A stretch of 64,000 nt of DNA from assembly GCA_022925895.1 (NCBI GenBank), contig JAKSYS010000209.1, forward strand, positions 1 through 64,000, read 5' to 3'. The notes under the pieces are model-generated. The model saw only the letters and a program-made list of their open reading frames with translations. It was not told the origin of the DNA and made no database searches. Both the position numbers and the translations under genes were made by a program. Below are positions 29,969 to 41,639 of this stretch, one piece after another. Position 1 is the stretch's first letter. Every line of letters begins with the position of its first letter. This DNA is from Fragilaria crotonensis. Lineage: Eukaryota; Bacillariophyta; Fragilariophyceae; Fragilariales; Fragilariaceae.

Positions 29969-32040
29969 GATTGTTTCATTCCAATGGTTCTTGACTTTAT
30001 ATATTCGCGAAGTCCAGGAGCGGTGGCTGCATACCGAATTACTGCGTCGAAGTTTGCAGTGACCATGCCGTCGTTTAGAAGAAGATATGCTCCTGCATTG
30101 GGTGACATTAAAACATGTGGCCGTGACATCCCAAACTCTTCCTGATAACGAGTGGCCAGCTTGTCAGCATCAACATTGAGTTGAGACATGAGTGATAATC
30201 GTTGATAAGGAGTATCGTTGTCTTGATGTCCTTTAACGTATTGGAGTCGGATATCGGGTAGTCGACGTAGGGATGCTTGAATCTCGATGAGAAGATCCCA
30301 TTCAGGTGTCAAGACATCCAAGGGTTGCAAATGTGTCGCAACATACTCCAATGGTTCTTGACCTTCTTTCTGTTTCCCGAATAACCGATCTAGTAAGCTT
30401 TGACTATCAGTCCCTATCGTGCCCGTCCACTCACCAAACATTTCAGAATATTCGGCCAAACGAATAAGAAAACGAAGAATTGCCAACATGCCACTGCACT
30501 CAGCACGATACGAATCTACCGTGGCCCCCCTGGAGGGTCCGTTTCCACTTGCCATACGTTCACCCGTCGGAGCACTAATCATCCACCCAAATGCACCCTG
30601 AGTGTTATGCTTTGACGATCCATCGCAGCCCGCGAAAAAGCCATCTTGCAACTCCAGAACTGTCATCCGAGGATCATACGATGTACTCGTATAACGAAGG
30701 AGATCTTCTTCCCATGGGTCTAATTGCGCAATAAATTGTTCGAACGTTCTCGGGATAGGAAGCGATGGCTTTTCGGTTCTTTGAGTCGCTTTACTGAGAA
30801 GTTCCCACTCATCTGATGCTTCCAGCATTCGGACGGCAACCGGAGCGGCAGATCTTGGAAGATGATTATAGGATAATAGCTTTCCTGTCTCTTTTAATTT
30901 TCCATTTGTTGTATTGAGACATTCCACGTATCCATCAACAGTCCTAATGGCCACTTTGTTCCGATACCCATACGAGAAATACTCCATGCGTCGCTCTCGA
31001 TGGTCTCTCAGAAATGGTCCGAGGGGTTGTAATAGTTTTCCCGAAGAGTTACTCCACAACCGATTCGCCTTCTTCCATAACTTCCACGTCGGCGTAGACG
31101 GTTTATCCTGGTGAATTTGAATCCATCGAGTACGACTACTCTGCAAGGATGGGGCCCCTTCCACTTTAGACAAATCAAGATATGTCCCATCTACCGTCAC
31201 CAGATCTGAAATAGTAACCACTTGAAGGAATAGACGACAGTAGTTAATGCGTCGGATCTCACCTGCCGTGAACTTTCCAGAATGAACAACCCAATCCATT
31301 ATAAATGAATCATGTTCACGTTCTAAGTGCGGAACGATTCCCGAATCAACATGAATACTCGCACGAATGTTTGCCAAATAATGACGCAGAGAAGCTATCC
31401 ACTTGGAATCAAGGTGAGGAAGTGGGGTAATAACGTCTTCGAGAATAGATATCGAGATACCCGCAGCATATTGACACCATTCCAACAAGATCCTCAACAT
31501 ATCGCCCACTGGAGTATTAGATCTCCAGTGACGAAGAAACAGTCGAATCTGTCCAATACCTTGTTGATCGTACAAGCGTCGAAAGTTTGATCCGCCGTAT
31601 TCAAGAGGACCATACAAGATTTCTCTCTTCATGTTACGATTGTAACCACACTTTGCAAAAATAATCGACATAGCCTTGCGTTGAATTTGTGTTAGCTGCC
31701 GTTCAGTGAAATGGGAATTTGCCAATGGATAGCTCATACTTGGTAGATAAGTCGCGAAGTAGAAAGTCCATGATTCCTCACGAGTGAGATGTGGACCACA
31801 GAAAGATGTTAACTCCTTACTTTTGTCCTGTAATTTCTTGAATTGCACTCGTTGGGTACCCGCAGGCTCTTTATAGTGTCCAAGAGTTTTATGCGCCTCA
31901 TACGTGGACAAGTATTGAGTTCTTGGTCTTCTCCTGCCAGTGCATCTGGGACCGTGACCGTACCATAATTTTCCTGATCGTTGTATAACACCGGCGAGCC
32001 TGATGCAGTGAATTTCCAGGTTAGGACATGATAGGAGCAT
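29929..32040 (-). pseudogene. LINE-d ORF2: RT thumb, connection and RNase H
   Basis: 703 residues in one frame. YEAHKTLGHYKEPAGTQ, AKCGYNRNMKREILYGPLEY and CRLFLQVVTISDLVTV lead to a complete RNase H: AGCDGSSKHNTQGAFGWM (Asp), YRAECSGMLAILRF (Glu), GTDSQSLLDRL (Asp), VKGHQDND and LNVDADKLA (Asp). The first 50 residues overlap the preceding RT frame; the switch is near 31900-31930. Confidence 0.85.
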
Positions 32041-32942
32041 TTAGAGAGTTCGAGTGATCCCCCAGATACTGCCAACAATCTCGACCAAGCGGTTGCATTC
32101 GCTTTCATCTTCTGTAAGATTTGTTTCGGGGTATGTATCGTTTCTGGATCTTCAAATGCGTTCGTTTGTCCATTCGAATCGTCGACAAAACCTATCATCC
32201 CCAGTTCTGTTCGCCTTTCTCGATTTGGACTAAGATAGGCTGCTTTAAATGCGACTTCGTCATAACAATCATATAAGATACTTGACAAGAAACACCAAAT
32301 GACTGGAGAGTTGCCACTACCCTGTCCTGTTCCGTATATTGGCTGGTCTGACGTATGTTGATAACCTTCCGTTGCAAGTCCCAATTCAGTACGAATCCGA
32401 TAATCAGTGTGCTCTAACGTTCGTGCATTGGACAATGTAACTTCCCGGGGACTGAATCTCCGACTTGCCAACATAGCCAGATTGGGAATGATCCTATCGT
32501 AGCATGCGGTCGCATCATAATTAGTAAGTATCATAGTTTTCCGAGTGATACGTGACATTTCCAGTTGCAACTCCTCAAGAAAAACAGGATCAATAGCAGT
32601 CCGTTTCGGTCGCGAGCCGTACTGTCCACTGTTGAGTTGATCATATGCCTCCGCCTGTAGCAACGCAGATCGCCATTTCAAACCCAGCATCAAGTTGTAA
32701 TCCGCCTCGTAAATGTGTATGATTCGAGTTCTGTGAATCTTTATATTCCCAGGCTCTTTGAATAAGACCGAATTCGCCACATTACGCCATCTCATATATG
32801 AATACCCACGCTCCAATGCATAGTTCATCAAAATAAGATGAACTCGGAGAATCTCGCTTTGCATGAATGTGAGTGCTTCGCGTTGTTGTTTGTGCTCCTC
32901 ACTTTCATCTTCAAGTATCTCGGGAGTAGGAATGCTTTGCAA
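31809..32942 (-). pseudogene. LINE-d ORF2: RT catalytic core
   Basis: 377 residues: LFKEPGNIKIHRTRIIHIYE, GQYGSRPKRTAIDPVFLEEL, motif A TNYDATACYDR, motif B YGTGQGSGNSPVIWC, motif C GFVDDSNGQTN. All catalytic Asp residues are present. It is frameshifted relative to both neighbours. Confidence 0.85.
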
Positions 32943-34410
32943 TCATTGCCTTGTAATGGCCTAGATGCATTCTGGACGGTGAGGTCACGGTAGACTCACG
33001 CCAAGCTTTCAACTTTCCAACATAATCCTCTTTACTTATTGTAGGATATACTCGCATAGACGCGAGCTCGTCGGATATCTGTAAATGCTGTATCACTCGT
33101 TGCACGTCACTATCCATCCCTGCTGGGTACTTGTAGCGACCGCTGAGAATATGATCTGCTTCTGGACCGTCACCGCAATATCCTAACTGATCACGCAACG
33201 GCGCTACCGTAAACGGTGTTCCATCTGCCTGTCCAAAATGGCGACGATTCCTCTGCCGCAATTGCTCAATCACCTCCGTAGGAACATCAACTTGTCTCCA
33301 CTCAGTACACGTTTTGGGGTCCTGGTCTGGGTGCACCGGAATTTCTATCCTGGATATTCCACTTCTCTCACTTTTCTCCTGAAGACGGCGAAGCTTACCA
33401 AACAACCTGTTCAATGCCTCTGCTTTATGCAATTGCCGTAATACTTTGGCCTGTGCATGATCTTTACTTGATGTGGAGGCTTCGAGACACGTTATACGAC
33501 TCATTCTTTCGCTGTCCCGACGTCCGTATTGTTCTGAAATTATGGATCGTACTTGCTGACGCGCCTCTTTTAATTCTCTGGTGCATTCTTTCTCTGTCAC
33601 AGGTGGATCATTTGCAAGGCCAGCCTTGCTCCATGCAGTGCGGATAATAGCTTCATTGTTCAGACGAGTTTTTGCCATCGACAGACATTTTGTTAATATC
33701 TGCGCTTTTTGTCTCGCTTTGTGGAGAGCGACGGACCATGGCGCTGTACCAACTCGTTGAATGGATTTTTCTGCCGCAAGACTTGCTTCAACAACATCTT
33801 TATCCAACCTCTCGGCAAAAGCATGTCGATCTCCTAACCATGTCAATTGATCAATTCGTCGGAAAACATTATGATCTTCCAAAATTTTATACTTCCGTCG
33901 AATGTACGCTGTTACTTGTTGGCGATGGTTGGAGCGGAGAATTCGCGGTTCCAATTTCGAGAGAGGCTGGATCATGGTTCCGAATAGACTCGTGACAGAG
34001 AAATCCACAAAGTATGGTCTATGATCCGTGGTATATCTTGCGTTAAACGCTTCATATCCTGATTTGCGGACGGATTCCACAACCTTGGGTGTGGCAAGCG
34101 CATAATCCAAACATCGTGAACCTCGTGCATATGTTGCCGGCAACGTCGTTCGATGATGATGTCGCATAATATCAATCATACCCAAAGCGTTCATGACGCT
34201 TATCATGCCATCCGCTTCGCACCCGATCTCTTCATTAAAATCCCCCACCAAAAGAATCTCATGACCTGCCTGGCGACATTTTAGAAGGTATTTTTGAAGA
34301 TCGCGCCGAAAAGCCTGTCGTGGATGTATAACGTCATCTTGCTCTTGGATGAGAAGGCTGTGTTGTTGTGAAGCCGCAGTGGTAAGACCTGGAGCAGGAG
34401 TCTGTGACAA
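32911..34410 (-). pseudogene. LINE-d ORF2: endonuclease C-terminal half, linker and RT start
   Basis: 499 residues. LLVGDFNEEIG, LPATYARGSRCLDYALATP and TDHRPYFVDFS are the second half of the APE active site. A long basic helical linker (IEIPVHPDQDPKTCTEW) leads to MHLGHYKAMIAKHSYS. Confidence 0.83.
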
Positions 34411-34693
34411 CTTGGTATGCTGACACGATAGTAATTACACTACCAGCACTGCCTAGGAAAGACTGGCTTGTCCAACGTCCCCATTTATCCCGAAATCGGT
34501 CTCGAACACGAGCACACGTATCTCCAACTGTCAATACAAACGTTCCTCCTGGTTTATACATTCTCTGAAATTCCATTGGCGTGGTACTAAAATCAAGGCG
34601 AGAACGTTGCCAGTACTGTTGTGTCGTATGATACAGTGTACTACGAACATATGCCTTTGTGGTATCCAAGTTGTGTTCTTGTCCGCATGACAC
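34334..34693 (-). pseudogene. LINE-d ORF2: endonuclease segment left of YR-2
   Basis: It begins exactly at the YR-2 joint with V-S-CGQEHNLDTTKAYVRS (catalytic Glu), then DKWGRWTSQSF and VSAYQVVTD. It is in frame with 41640-41780 on the other side of YR-2. A 1-nt shift near 34400 follows. Confidence 0.8.
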
Positions 34694-34992
34694 CGAAATA
34701 AATTCCGAGTCTTGTCCGCATTTCTCTAAGTCCGTTTAGTCGGATGAGTCGGCCGCCTAGTGGTTTCGTCGTACCGCTGTCTCGCGTACTGTCGCGTCGA
34801 TTCGTGTGTTGCTGTGTGTGGTTTTCTGGATTCTCCTTCATGTTCACGAGGCTAGTGGAACTAAATAGATGGCATCGGAATCTGGTCCTAATAGTTTTGT
34901 CTCTCTCTCCTGGTTCGTCTCGCGGGGTCGGTCCCGTGATATTCATCTAGCGGGGGTCCGTCGCGTCGTTGTGAGTCGACCTGGTTTCCGCC
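34694..34992. repeat. YR-2 B2 repeat
   Basis: 299 bp, near-identical to B1 at 35231-35526; outer terminus of the element. Confidence 0.9.
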
Positions 34993-35080
34993 CCATGCAG
35001 TGCATGGCCAGGAGGTAACCGGCGCCGGAGGCGCCGATGAACCTAGGCATCGGGCCAGGAGAGGAGGTGTGGGTGGGTGG
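34993..35080. other. YR-2 spacer between B2 and A2 with two palindromes
   Basis: 88 GC-rich bases not found elsewhere in the element. They hold CCATGCA-G-TGCATGG (34993-35007) and CGGCGCC-GGA-GGCGCCG (35020-35036), both perfect inverted repeats. Confidence 0.75.
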
Positions 35081-35230
35081 GATTAACTAGAGTAGTGTCT
35101 TTGTTGATTCGAGTTCGTCCGGATTGTGAGCAATTCGCATCTTGTGTTGTGTCCGGGTGTTCGTCTGTCTGTGTCTCGTGTTCGTCTGTCTGACGGCGAC
35201 TGCTCTCCCTTTCGAACTTCGGACATGCCA
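35081..35230. repeat. YR-2 A2 repeat
   Basis: 150 bp, matches A1 at 41483-41639 apart from a few small indels; abuts B1 directly. Confidence 0.9.
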
Positions 35231-35526
35231 CGAAATAAATTCCGAGTCTTGTCCGCATTTCTCTAAGTCCGTTTAGTCGGATGAGTCGGCCGCCTAGTGG
35301 TTTCGTCGTACCGCTGTCTCGCGTACTGTCGCGTCGATTCGTGTTGCTGTGTGTGGTTTTCTGGATTCTCCTTCATGTTCACGAGGCTAGTGGAACTAAA
35401 TAGATGGCATCGGAATCTGGTCCTAATAGTTTTGTCTCTCTCTCCTGGTTCGTCTCGCGGGGTCGGTCCCGTGATATTCATCTAGCGGGGTCCGTCGCGT
35501 CGTTGTGAGTCGACCTGGTTTCCGCC
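35231..35526. repeat. YR-2 B1 repeat
   Basis: 296-bp copy of B next to the recombinase 3' end. Confidence 0.9.
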
Positions 35527-36165
35527 ATTTTCCGGTTGTCGTTCGTCCGCAGGATCATGGGCGACTGTGAAGAAAGTTTGTCGATTCGTCATGCGCGTGG
35601 CGACCCTGATCGTGGTGTCTGGCACTTGGATGCGTAGGTATCTCATGAACGTCCTGCTCCGCCAACGGCCCACCATCTGTATCGTTTCGCTTGGCACACC
35701 TGCCAAGTGCATTGCCATGGCCGCGCCCGACCTAATCGAGTGCGTACCGATTCGATCGGCCTGGAGTCCCAGCCTCCTCTCCCGATAGTATTGTCGCGGC
35801 CTCAGCTGTTCGAGGATCGTTTTCGAAGAGACGTGTTCGAGCTCGTTCGATGTTGTCGATACGAAAGCGTTTATCTTCGGGTTCGTCCGACCAAGTCGTT
35901 CGTAGCCTCTAATTCTGTGAATCAATTCCGCAAGTGTCCGTACCGGACATATGTCTGCCTGACCGGGGTTGTTGTTCCTGTGCTGCGTCACCTTCGCTCC
36001 TTTGTCTCCGTTCTTTGTTGTCGATAGGTGATCGTTACGGCGTCTGCATTTCGGGTTTGTTCGTAGGAGAAAGTCGTCAGCGTTTCGTCCTGTTTCCTGA
36101 ATCGAACGTCGTCTACTCTGACTACCGATGTTCGTCTGCCGCCTCCCACGTCGGAGTATTCGCAA
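35482..36165 (-). pseudogene. YR-2 tyrosine recombinase, catalytic C-terminal part
   Basis: 227 residues. KNGDKGAKVTQHRN and DICPVRTLAELIHRIRGYER, then box II GTHSIRSGAAMAMHLAGV (His-x-x-Arg intact), then ETIQMVGRWRSRTFMRYLRI with the candidate Tyr. The tail overlaps B1. It is frameshifted relative to the box I fragment just upstream. Confidence 0.85.
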
Positions 36166-36434
36166 GACCTCATGGCGAAGAAAAAGGCCGTGACCACCAG
36201 TTGTCCGACTGCCACGTCCAACTCGTTCCTGGACCAGGATCTCACCTTCCTGATCACTTCAAGAGGAATGGCTTGTTGTTGTGCGACTCCCGGGTCGTCG
36301 TCCGCGTACTTCTTCAATTGTAAAGCCAGAAGGGGGTCGAGGCGTCCGGCGGAGTCGTGGATTGGGCTCTCAAGTTTGTTAAGCCTGAAGGTCTGAGCCA
36401 CACCGTCGAGGGTGGCACGAATGGTACCGGACAT
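35988..36434 (-). pseudogene. YR-2 tyrosine recombinase, box I part
   Basis: 148 residues: SGTIRATLDGVAQTFRLNKL, LQLKKYADDDPGVAQQ and AFFFAMRSCEYSDVG, which carries the first catalytic Arg. It ends in TYRQQRTETKERR after a shift at about 36010. Confidence 0.8.
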
Positions 36435-36823
36435 GGCTCCATTGCCATCTGTCGCAGGCTGTCTGGAGCGAAGCCGTCCGTCCCGAAGGGCGGCAGCGAA
36501 ACACGCGAAGATTTCCGTCCTTTCGTTTCGTCCGAACCGGCGGAGAAAAGGTCGAGGTCGACTCCGACTCGCTCGAGGAATCGTGCGTAGCAGTTCCAGC
36601 TGCTGCTGCGCTTGGCGCGGGTTGAGTCGGCAAGAGCTGCGTTTTGCAGACGCAGCCAGTCTCCAATCTGCGAAATGAGGGCTGGCTGCAAGGGGATGAT
36701 CCTGAAGTTCTGTGGGACAAAGGGTGAGCCATGTTTCCTGATGAGCGAGGTGACCTCGTCGTCGTCGAGCGCGAAGTCTCGCGATAAAATGTCCGCCACC
36801 TTGTTCTCTCGCCCGGGAACCAT
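36314..36823 (-). pseudogene. YR-2 end of RNase H and recombinase N-terminal domain
   Basis: PGRENKVADILSRDFALDDD is the last RNase H motif. Then LADSTRAKRSSSWNCYARFL begins the helical DNA-binding domain of the recombinase. The two are fused in one frame, as in a Pol polyprotein. Confidence 0.75.
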
Positions 36824-36859
36824 TGAGTGTAGTGGTCGATCTCGTGCGTCAGACAGAAA

Positions 36860-37615
36860 TCAGCGAAACTCCTCGCGATGGTGAGGTGAAGCGGACAGTT
36901 GTCGTCGGCTGGACTTTGCCAGCCACCCTGCGGCCGAGGTGCTATCCCCTTGGCTTAGCAGGACGTCCGAGACTGGCGACCACTTTTTTCCTTCGCGGAA
37001 TTCGACTACCATTCCCACGAAGGCTGCTAGAAACTCCAACGTATTAAGTGTCGCTCGTCCCGCTAGATCTTCGGGCAGTTGGTATCGCCAAGCAATCCCG
37101 CTTTGGAGACCATATCCTCCTATCCCTTGCGGGCAAGCGTCCACCCGAACGATTCGCGTCGGCCACCTGCAGACCAATCTGTTGATGGAGATCCCTTGCG
37201 CCGCTCTTCGCAGGAAGCTCCTCCAAAGGCTCAGGTCATCGCGTTGGGGATTCGTCAGTCTCGTCTTTCCACTTCGTTTCGATCTCTCGCATGCCTTGTA
37301 GAGTCGCCCCATGAAATGCCTGGAGTACGGGACGACGTATGCGGCGTGGCTGAGTCGTCCGAGGGTCTTCTCCAGATCGTTCGTCGTTACGTGCGCATGC
37401 CTGTTCGCTAGGATCTTGTCGATCACTTTCGTCCATGCGTGGTATTTGTCCTCAGGCAGAGCGACCGTGAAGCGGCGTGTGTCTACCAGCCATCCCAAGA
37501 TCATCTTCCGCTCAGATGGTTTCGCCTCGGCCAGGAACTTCGGGATGGCAAGGATGTCGTCTCTGGGAAAGGATTCGTTTCCCTCTGCGTTGTGGGGTCT
37601 TCCCACTATGTGCAA
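36860..37615 (-). pseudogene. YR-2 RT thumb and RNase H
   Basis: 251 residues: DDILAIPKFLAEAKPSERK, LGRLSHAAYVVPYSRHFMGR, IVRVDACPQGIGGYGLQSG (Asp), NTLEFLAAFVGM (Glu) and GDSTSAAGWLAKS (Asp). A shift at about 36915 ends the frame. Confidence 0.8.
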
Positions 37616-38160
37616 TGCAAGGGAATCGCTGCCGAGCTCTTTTCTGCGTCTCTTGGGTTGAAAGCCCCAAAAATGTCGTCCAGGTAACAGTCGAATCTGG
37701 GTAGATCGTCGTCGTTTGCGATCGGGTAGTTCACAGCGAAGAAATCGGCTTCTCCGAATTCGCTCGACCCGTCGATCATTCCATCGTCGTTATCTACGGC
37801 TTCGTCAGAATCAAGCAAGTGTTGATGCGGCGAGTGGAATACCTTCGGGTCCCAGTCTGATCTCCTGACGAGGTCATTCGCAAGGTCCGTGATTACTTCG
37901 GACACGTCGCTCCACTGGGACGGGTTTGGTGCTCCTCCGAAAGTCATCCTGAGTGCCACGAGGAGCAGGTCGTCAATGCTAGTGCAAGACTTCAGGGCGG
38001 TTCGTGCCTTTAAGTGTATTCGTCTGTAGGCGGATTTGCAGTCCACCTTTGTGAGGAGGATGGGTTCTTTCGGCCACAATTGTCTGAGGTACGAGATGTG
38101 GTACATCAGTCGACTGAAAGCCCTGCCAAATCGTGCGGTCGTCAGTTGTGACGTGTCCAC
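37606..38160 (-). pseudogene. YR-2 RT catalytic core
   Basis: Motif A TKVDCKSAYRRIHLK, motif B TFGGAPNPSQWSDVSEV, motif C RFDCYLDDIFGAF. A Ser/Asp-rich insert lies between B and C, as in YR-1. Confidence 0.85.
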
Positions 38161-38168
38161 TCTGTCGT

Positions 38169-38981
38169 TTACGCTTCGTCCTGGGATCCCGCTGGGGTTG
38201 AATGACTGGTCGTGTGAGCCTTAGCTTCTCGATGGTCTGTCCCTTCTCGTCGATCGATGTCTGTGCCACCATGCCCAAAGGCGCCACCTCGCAGCCTTCT
38301 AATTCCAGAGCGGCCTCCCCTCGGTAGGGGCAGTTGCCAGCCCCTTTCCACTTCTTCTTTTAGCATTGATATCAACTTCGCTTCGTGGCCTCGGGCCGAT
38401 TTGTGATTGCCACGGGCGAGGTTGTCGCGGACGTCGGCGAGGCGGTCGGCGTCGGAAATCTCGCGGAGGGGAAAATCCGCGCCGTCTGAAATGCGCTCTT
38501 GGAAGCGCGACCAGAGCGGGTGTGCGGAGAGGAGCGGCGCCAGGAGCGCGGCGGATCGAAATTCGGATCCGGGTGTCACCGCGCTGAACGGTTGGGCGTC
38601 CACGGCTGCCCCGAGGTCCAGCGCGTAGCGCCGGAGGACTGCCAGGTTGTGAGCGGCCGCCTCGTGAGTCCATTCGAAGCGGAATTCGGTCGGGTGCGTC
38701 GTCGGCTGGGGGGCGTCGAGGATGCTGGCCAGAGCATCGGCGAGTCGAGGTTCGGGAAGGCGCGGGAAAGGCGAGTCGACATTCGGAAGCGGTATCGTCG
38801 GAAGTGGAACCAGGGCGAGTGACTTACCGTTGGTCCTAGGACCCCCAGAGGGGGGTGTCCAGGAGTCGTGACGTGAGACGAACGTCCTCGTTCGCAGTGC
38901 CGGGGCGGTCAGCTCCGCGGCGGACGGTCGTGGGCGGTCGGGCGGGGCGAGGCGGTGTCGCGGCCGCGAGCGATGTCTCAT
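38169..38981 (-). pseudogene. YR-2 Pol N-terminal region before RT motif A
   Basis: 270 residues: Pro/Arg-rich start, LPEPRLADALASILDAPQPT, HNLAVLRRYALDLGAAV, LARGNHKSARGHEAKLI. The same blocks precede the RT in YR-1. Confidence 0.7.
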
Positions 38982-39136
38982 GCGTGGCGATCGTTGCCGT
39001 CGGGCGTGGTTGTGCAGCCGGGATTGCTATGGACGGACCCGCTATGGGTCCATCGGTCGGCTGGCGCGAGTCGCGGAAAGGCGGTGCGTCCCCTGTCGTT
39101 CGTCGATTGTGAAATTCGCGATGGGCTGCCTCGTGA

Positions 39137-39913
39137 TCAAAGGACCACCGGGAAGGCTGAGCGACGAAAAAGTTGTAGTGTAAGCAGATGCAGAGGTCCT
39201 AATTTCGTTTTCTTGCTGGGCGGCGTCGAGTCGGACGAGGGTCGGCGCATGCGCGCCCTGCATTGTTCGATCCATGCCCTAACGCTCGCGGTTTGTTCGG
39301 TCGTAAGGGCGACGTGCGAAGCGCTCAGGAAGCAGCTCCGGACACACTTGCCGTTCAAGTGCCAGCGGCAGCACATGTTCGGGAGCGGCCCGCTCCGCAC
39401 GTGATCGAGGAAGACCTGCCAGACGTCGTTGGCGTCCTTCGTGAACAGGTCCTGCTGCGGGTTCGTGACAGCGTCTGCTGGTTGTCCCTTTCGTCCAGAT
39501 CGTGCGCCGCCTCCTCCTGATGCGCTGGGGGCTTCCGCCTTCGCGGCAGCGCTGCCCCCGGACCCCATCCTGTCTTTCAAGAAGTCGCAGGCGGGGAAGA
39601 CGAAGGCTCCGTCCTCCAGTTGCTGACGCGTCGAACGGAAGTCTAGCAGATTCAGGTTGATATCGTCCTCGTGTTCCACTCCTGCGCACAACACCAAGTA
39701 TTGTTGCGTTTCTCGATGAACCAACCGAGGCGACAGGCGGCCGAGTTGTCTTCGTGAGCTAGCTGTCGTAACGTCGCTAAGGTCGATCCGACTGCTCGCG
39801 TCAGGAAACGACACCACTCGTCCAACATATGCGTCAACGGGGACCGCGGGCCGAAGAGGAGCTCGGCCACCCCGCCATGTTCTCGAGTAGTCGCGCGAGC
39901 TCGTGAAAATCAC
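39137..39913 (-). pseudogene. YR-2 Gag C-terminal part with CCCH-like zinc motif
   Basis: 258 residues: VLCAGVEHEDDINLNLLDF, ANDVWQVFLDHVRSGPLPN, then C-x8-C-x3-C-x5-H followed by VALTTEQTASVRAWIEQCRA. It is better kept than the YR-1 copy. Confidence 0.75.
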
Positions 39914-40223
39914 GCGGGATAGTGAAATTGAGCTTCGTCATGCTCTTGATGTCTTTGTCCGAGAATCCAGTTGTCGTGTCTGTCGTCTTAAGTTGCATTT
40001 GAACAAGGGTGCTTGCGTGGTCGAGAGCATCCCTGCCCGTCGCGTTCGATCGTGCGAGCGTCTGGGGCCCGCAGCAAAAAAGGCTGAAGGCTCCTGGTCT
40101 GTCCGAAGCGTCGGCTAGGAAGGATGCGGTCCGAATGGCTGCGCAGAAACCCATTGGGATGAATGCATCCCTCCCTTTCGTGTTGCGCAAGAAATGGTGT
40201 ATGTGGTTTTGGACGTACGCCAC
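39834..40223 (-). pseudogene. YR-2 Gag middle part
   Basis: VAYVQNHIHHFLRNTKGRDA, FSLFCCGPQTLARSN and KTTDTTTGFSDKDIKS, colinear with YR-1 18040-18600. No known domain. Confidence 0.65.
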
Positions 40224-40496
40224 GTTGCTGAGCGCTAGGATGTCTGCGAAGGTCTGGACGGGGCGAGTTGGGGTCCTCCCAAGGCGTCCTTCTCCGAAAC
40301 GAACAGGATCATCCGCTTTGTCGACGGGGGAACGAGTCGAATCCTGTCTTCGGGATTTGAGGAGATGACGCGACTGCGCTAGCGACCTGTCTTTCGAGGA
40401 GGCTCGACAAGTTTCTGATGGCGTCGTTCTCTCGTCCTGGCGTTTCTGACTGATCGTCCGATTGGATGAGGCTTTTAGCCTTCACGGCCAGGTACT

Positions 40497-41424
40497 TCAT
40501 GTGTAGGACTTTCGCCCAGTCGTCCGCTCGCCTAGAGTAAGCTGACGAAGCCGCCACTCCCACTTTGTTGGACCGTGAGTGGTTCTGGTGCTCGCTGCAA
40601 CGCAGAGAACCCATCGAGGTACGTAGGACGCTGCTTCGGCCAACCTCGACGCCCGGTCGGGGTCCGGGTCCTCACTCGCCCTCTGTTTGATGGTCCTGAC
40701 TATCATCAGGGCCAATTCCTCAGGGTCGGTGACGTATGATTCCATGATGGCTGCTGCGATGAACGCCGGAACTGGTACTGTCGGTTTCATGGTGAAACCG
40801 ACGACCGTGACGTCTTCTGTGTCGTCCGCGTCCGCGTCGTTCGTCTTGTCTTGGTCGTTAGTCTCGTTAGTATGTTTGCTCGACTTGGATCTGCCTCTTG
40901 GGGCACTGCCTTCTTGGGGCGTCCTCTCGTCGCTGCCACAGGAGGTGGCTCCCGCGCCGGCGCCGATGCCTGTCCGGCGCTCGCTGACGCCTGACACCGA
41001 AGATCTCGTCGTCACCAATTCTTCAATCGCTCTTCGTACGTCGGACGTAGAATTCCACGTGAGCATTTTGGACCAATCGTAAGGCGTTCCAACGTGGCTT
41101 CTGACGATCTGTTTCGTGTCGACCGCCATGGCGGCTGCGAATCCACCGCCGCCGAGAAGTGCCCATAGGGCGTTCGTTCCGTCGTTTAGTCCGTCGTCGG
41201 CGTCGTGGTGAAAGTGGTGGAACAGACGGATCGTCCCGTGCGTGTTTACCATCAGGTGTGCGATGTCCGGCGAACACAGGTGTACAAACCCTGTAGACTG
41301 TATTAATCGAATTCGATTTCGTGTGTAATCTGTTGAGCTTCGGGACCACTTCCCACTGGTCAAGGGCACGGAAGACGTCTTCCCACGTAGACGTCATCGT
41401 CATAGGGGACGACATGTCGGCCAT
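40497..41424 (-). pseudogene. YR-2 Gag N-terminal part
   Basis: Two frames: MADMSSPMTMTSTWEDVFRA from 41424, then TGFVHLCSPDIAHLMVNTHG through GGGGFAAAMAVDTKQIVRSH to VTVVGFTMKPTVPVPAF. Acidic low-complexity DADDTEDV is included. The start lies 59 bp inside A1. Confidence 0.65.
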
Positions 41425-41482
41425 CCTATCTGCGTTCGTCGTTCGAGTCGTCGGTCGGTTGGTGGTTTGAGGGAAGAGGCCA

Positions 41483-41639
41483 GATTAAATTAACTAGAGT
41501 AGTGTCTTTGTTGATTCGAGTTCGTCCGGATTGTGAGCAATTCGCATCTTGTGTTGTGTCCGGGTGTTCGTCTGTCTGTGTCTCGTGTTCGTCTGTCTGA
41601 CGGCGACTGCTCTCCCTTTCCCGAACTTCGGACATGCCA
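41483..41639. repeat. YR-2 A1 repeat
   Basis: 157 bp ending GGACATGCCA; outer terminus. It carries the same pair of GTGTTCGTCTGTCTG words 21 bp apart. Confidence 0.9.

Larger units (their letters stand above)
34694..41639 (-). mobile_element. YR-2: DIRS/PAT-like tyrosine-recombinase retrotransposon with split direct repeats
   Basis: 6946 bp with no target duplication; closing 34693 to 41640 restores the LINE-d endonuclease frame. In element direction: A1 (41639-41483), Gag, RT, RNase H, recombinase, B1 (35526-35231), A2 (35230-35081), 88-bp spacer, B2 (34992-34694). The A2/B1 joint GACATGCCA|CGAAATAAAT equals the two outer ends fused, as in a circle. The unit 34694-35230 therefore looks like a 537-bp internally deleted copy. 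Confidence 0.92.
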
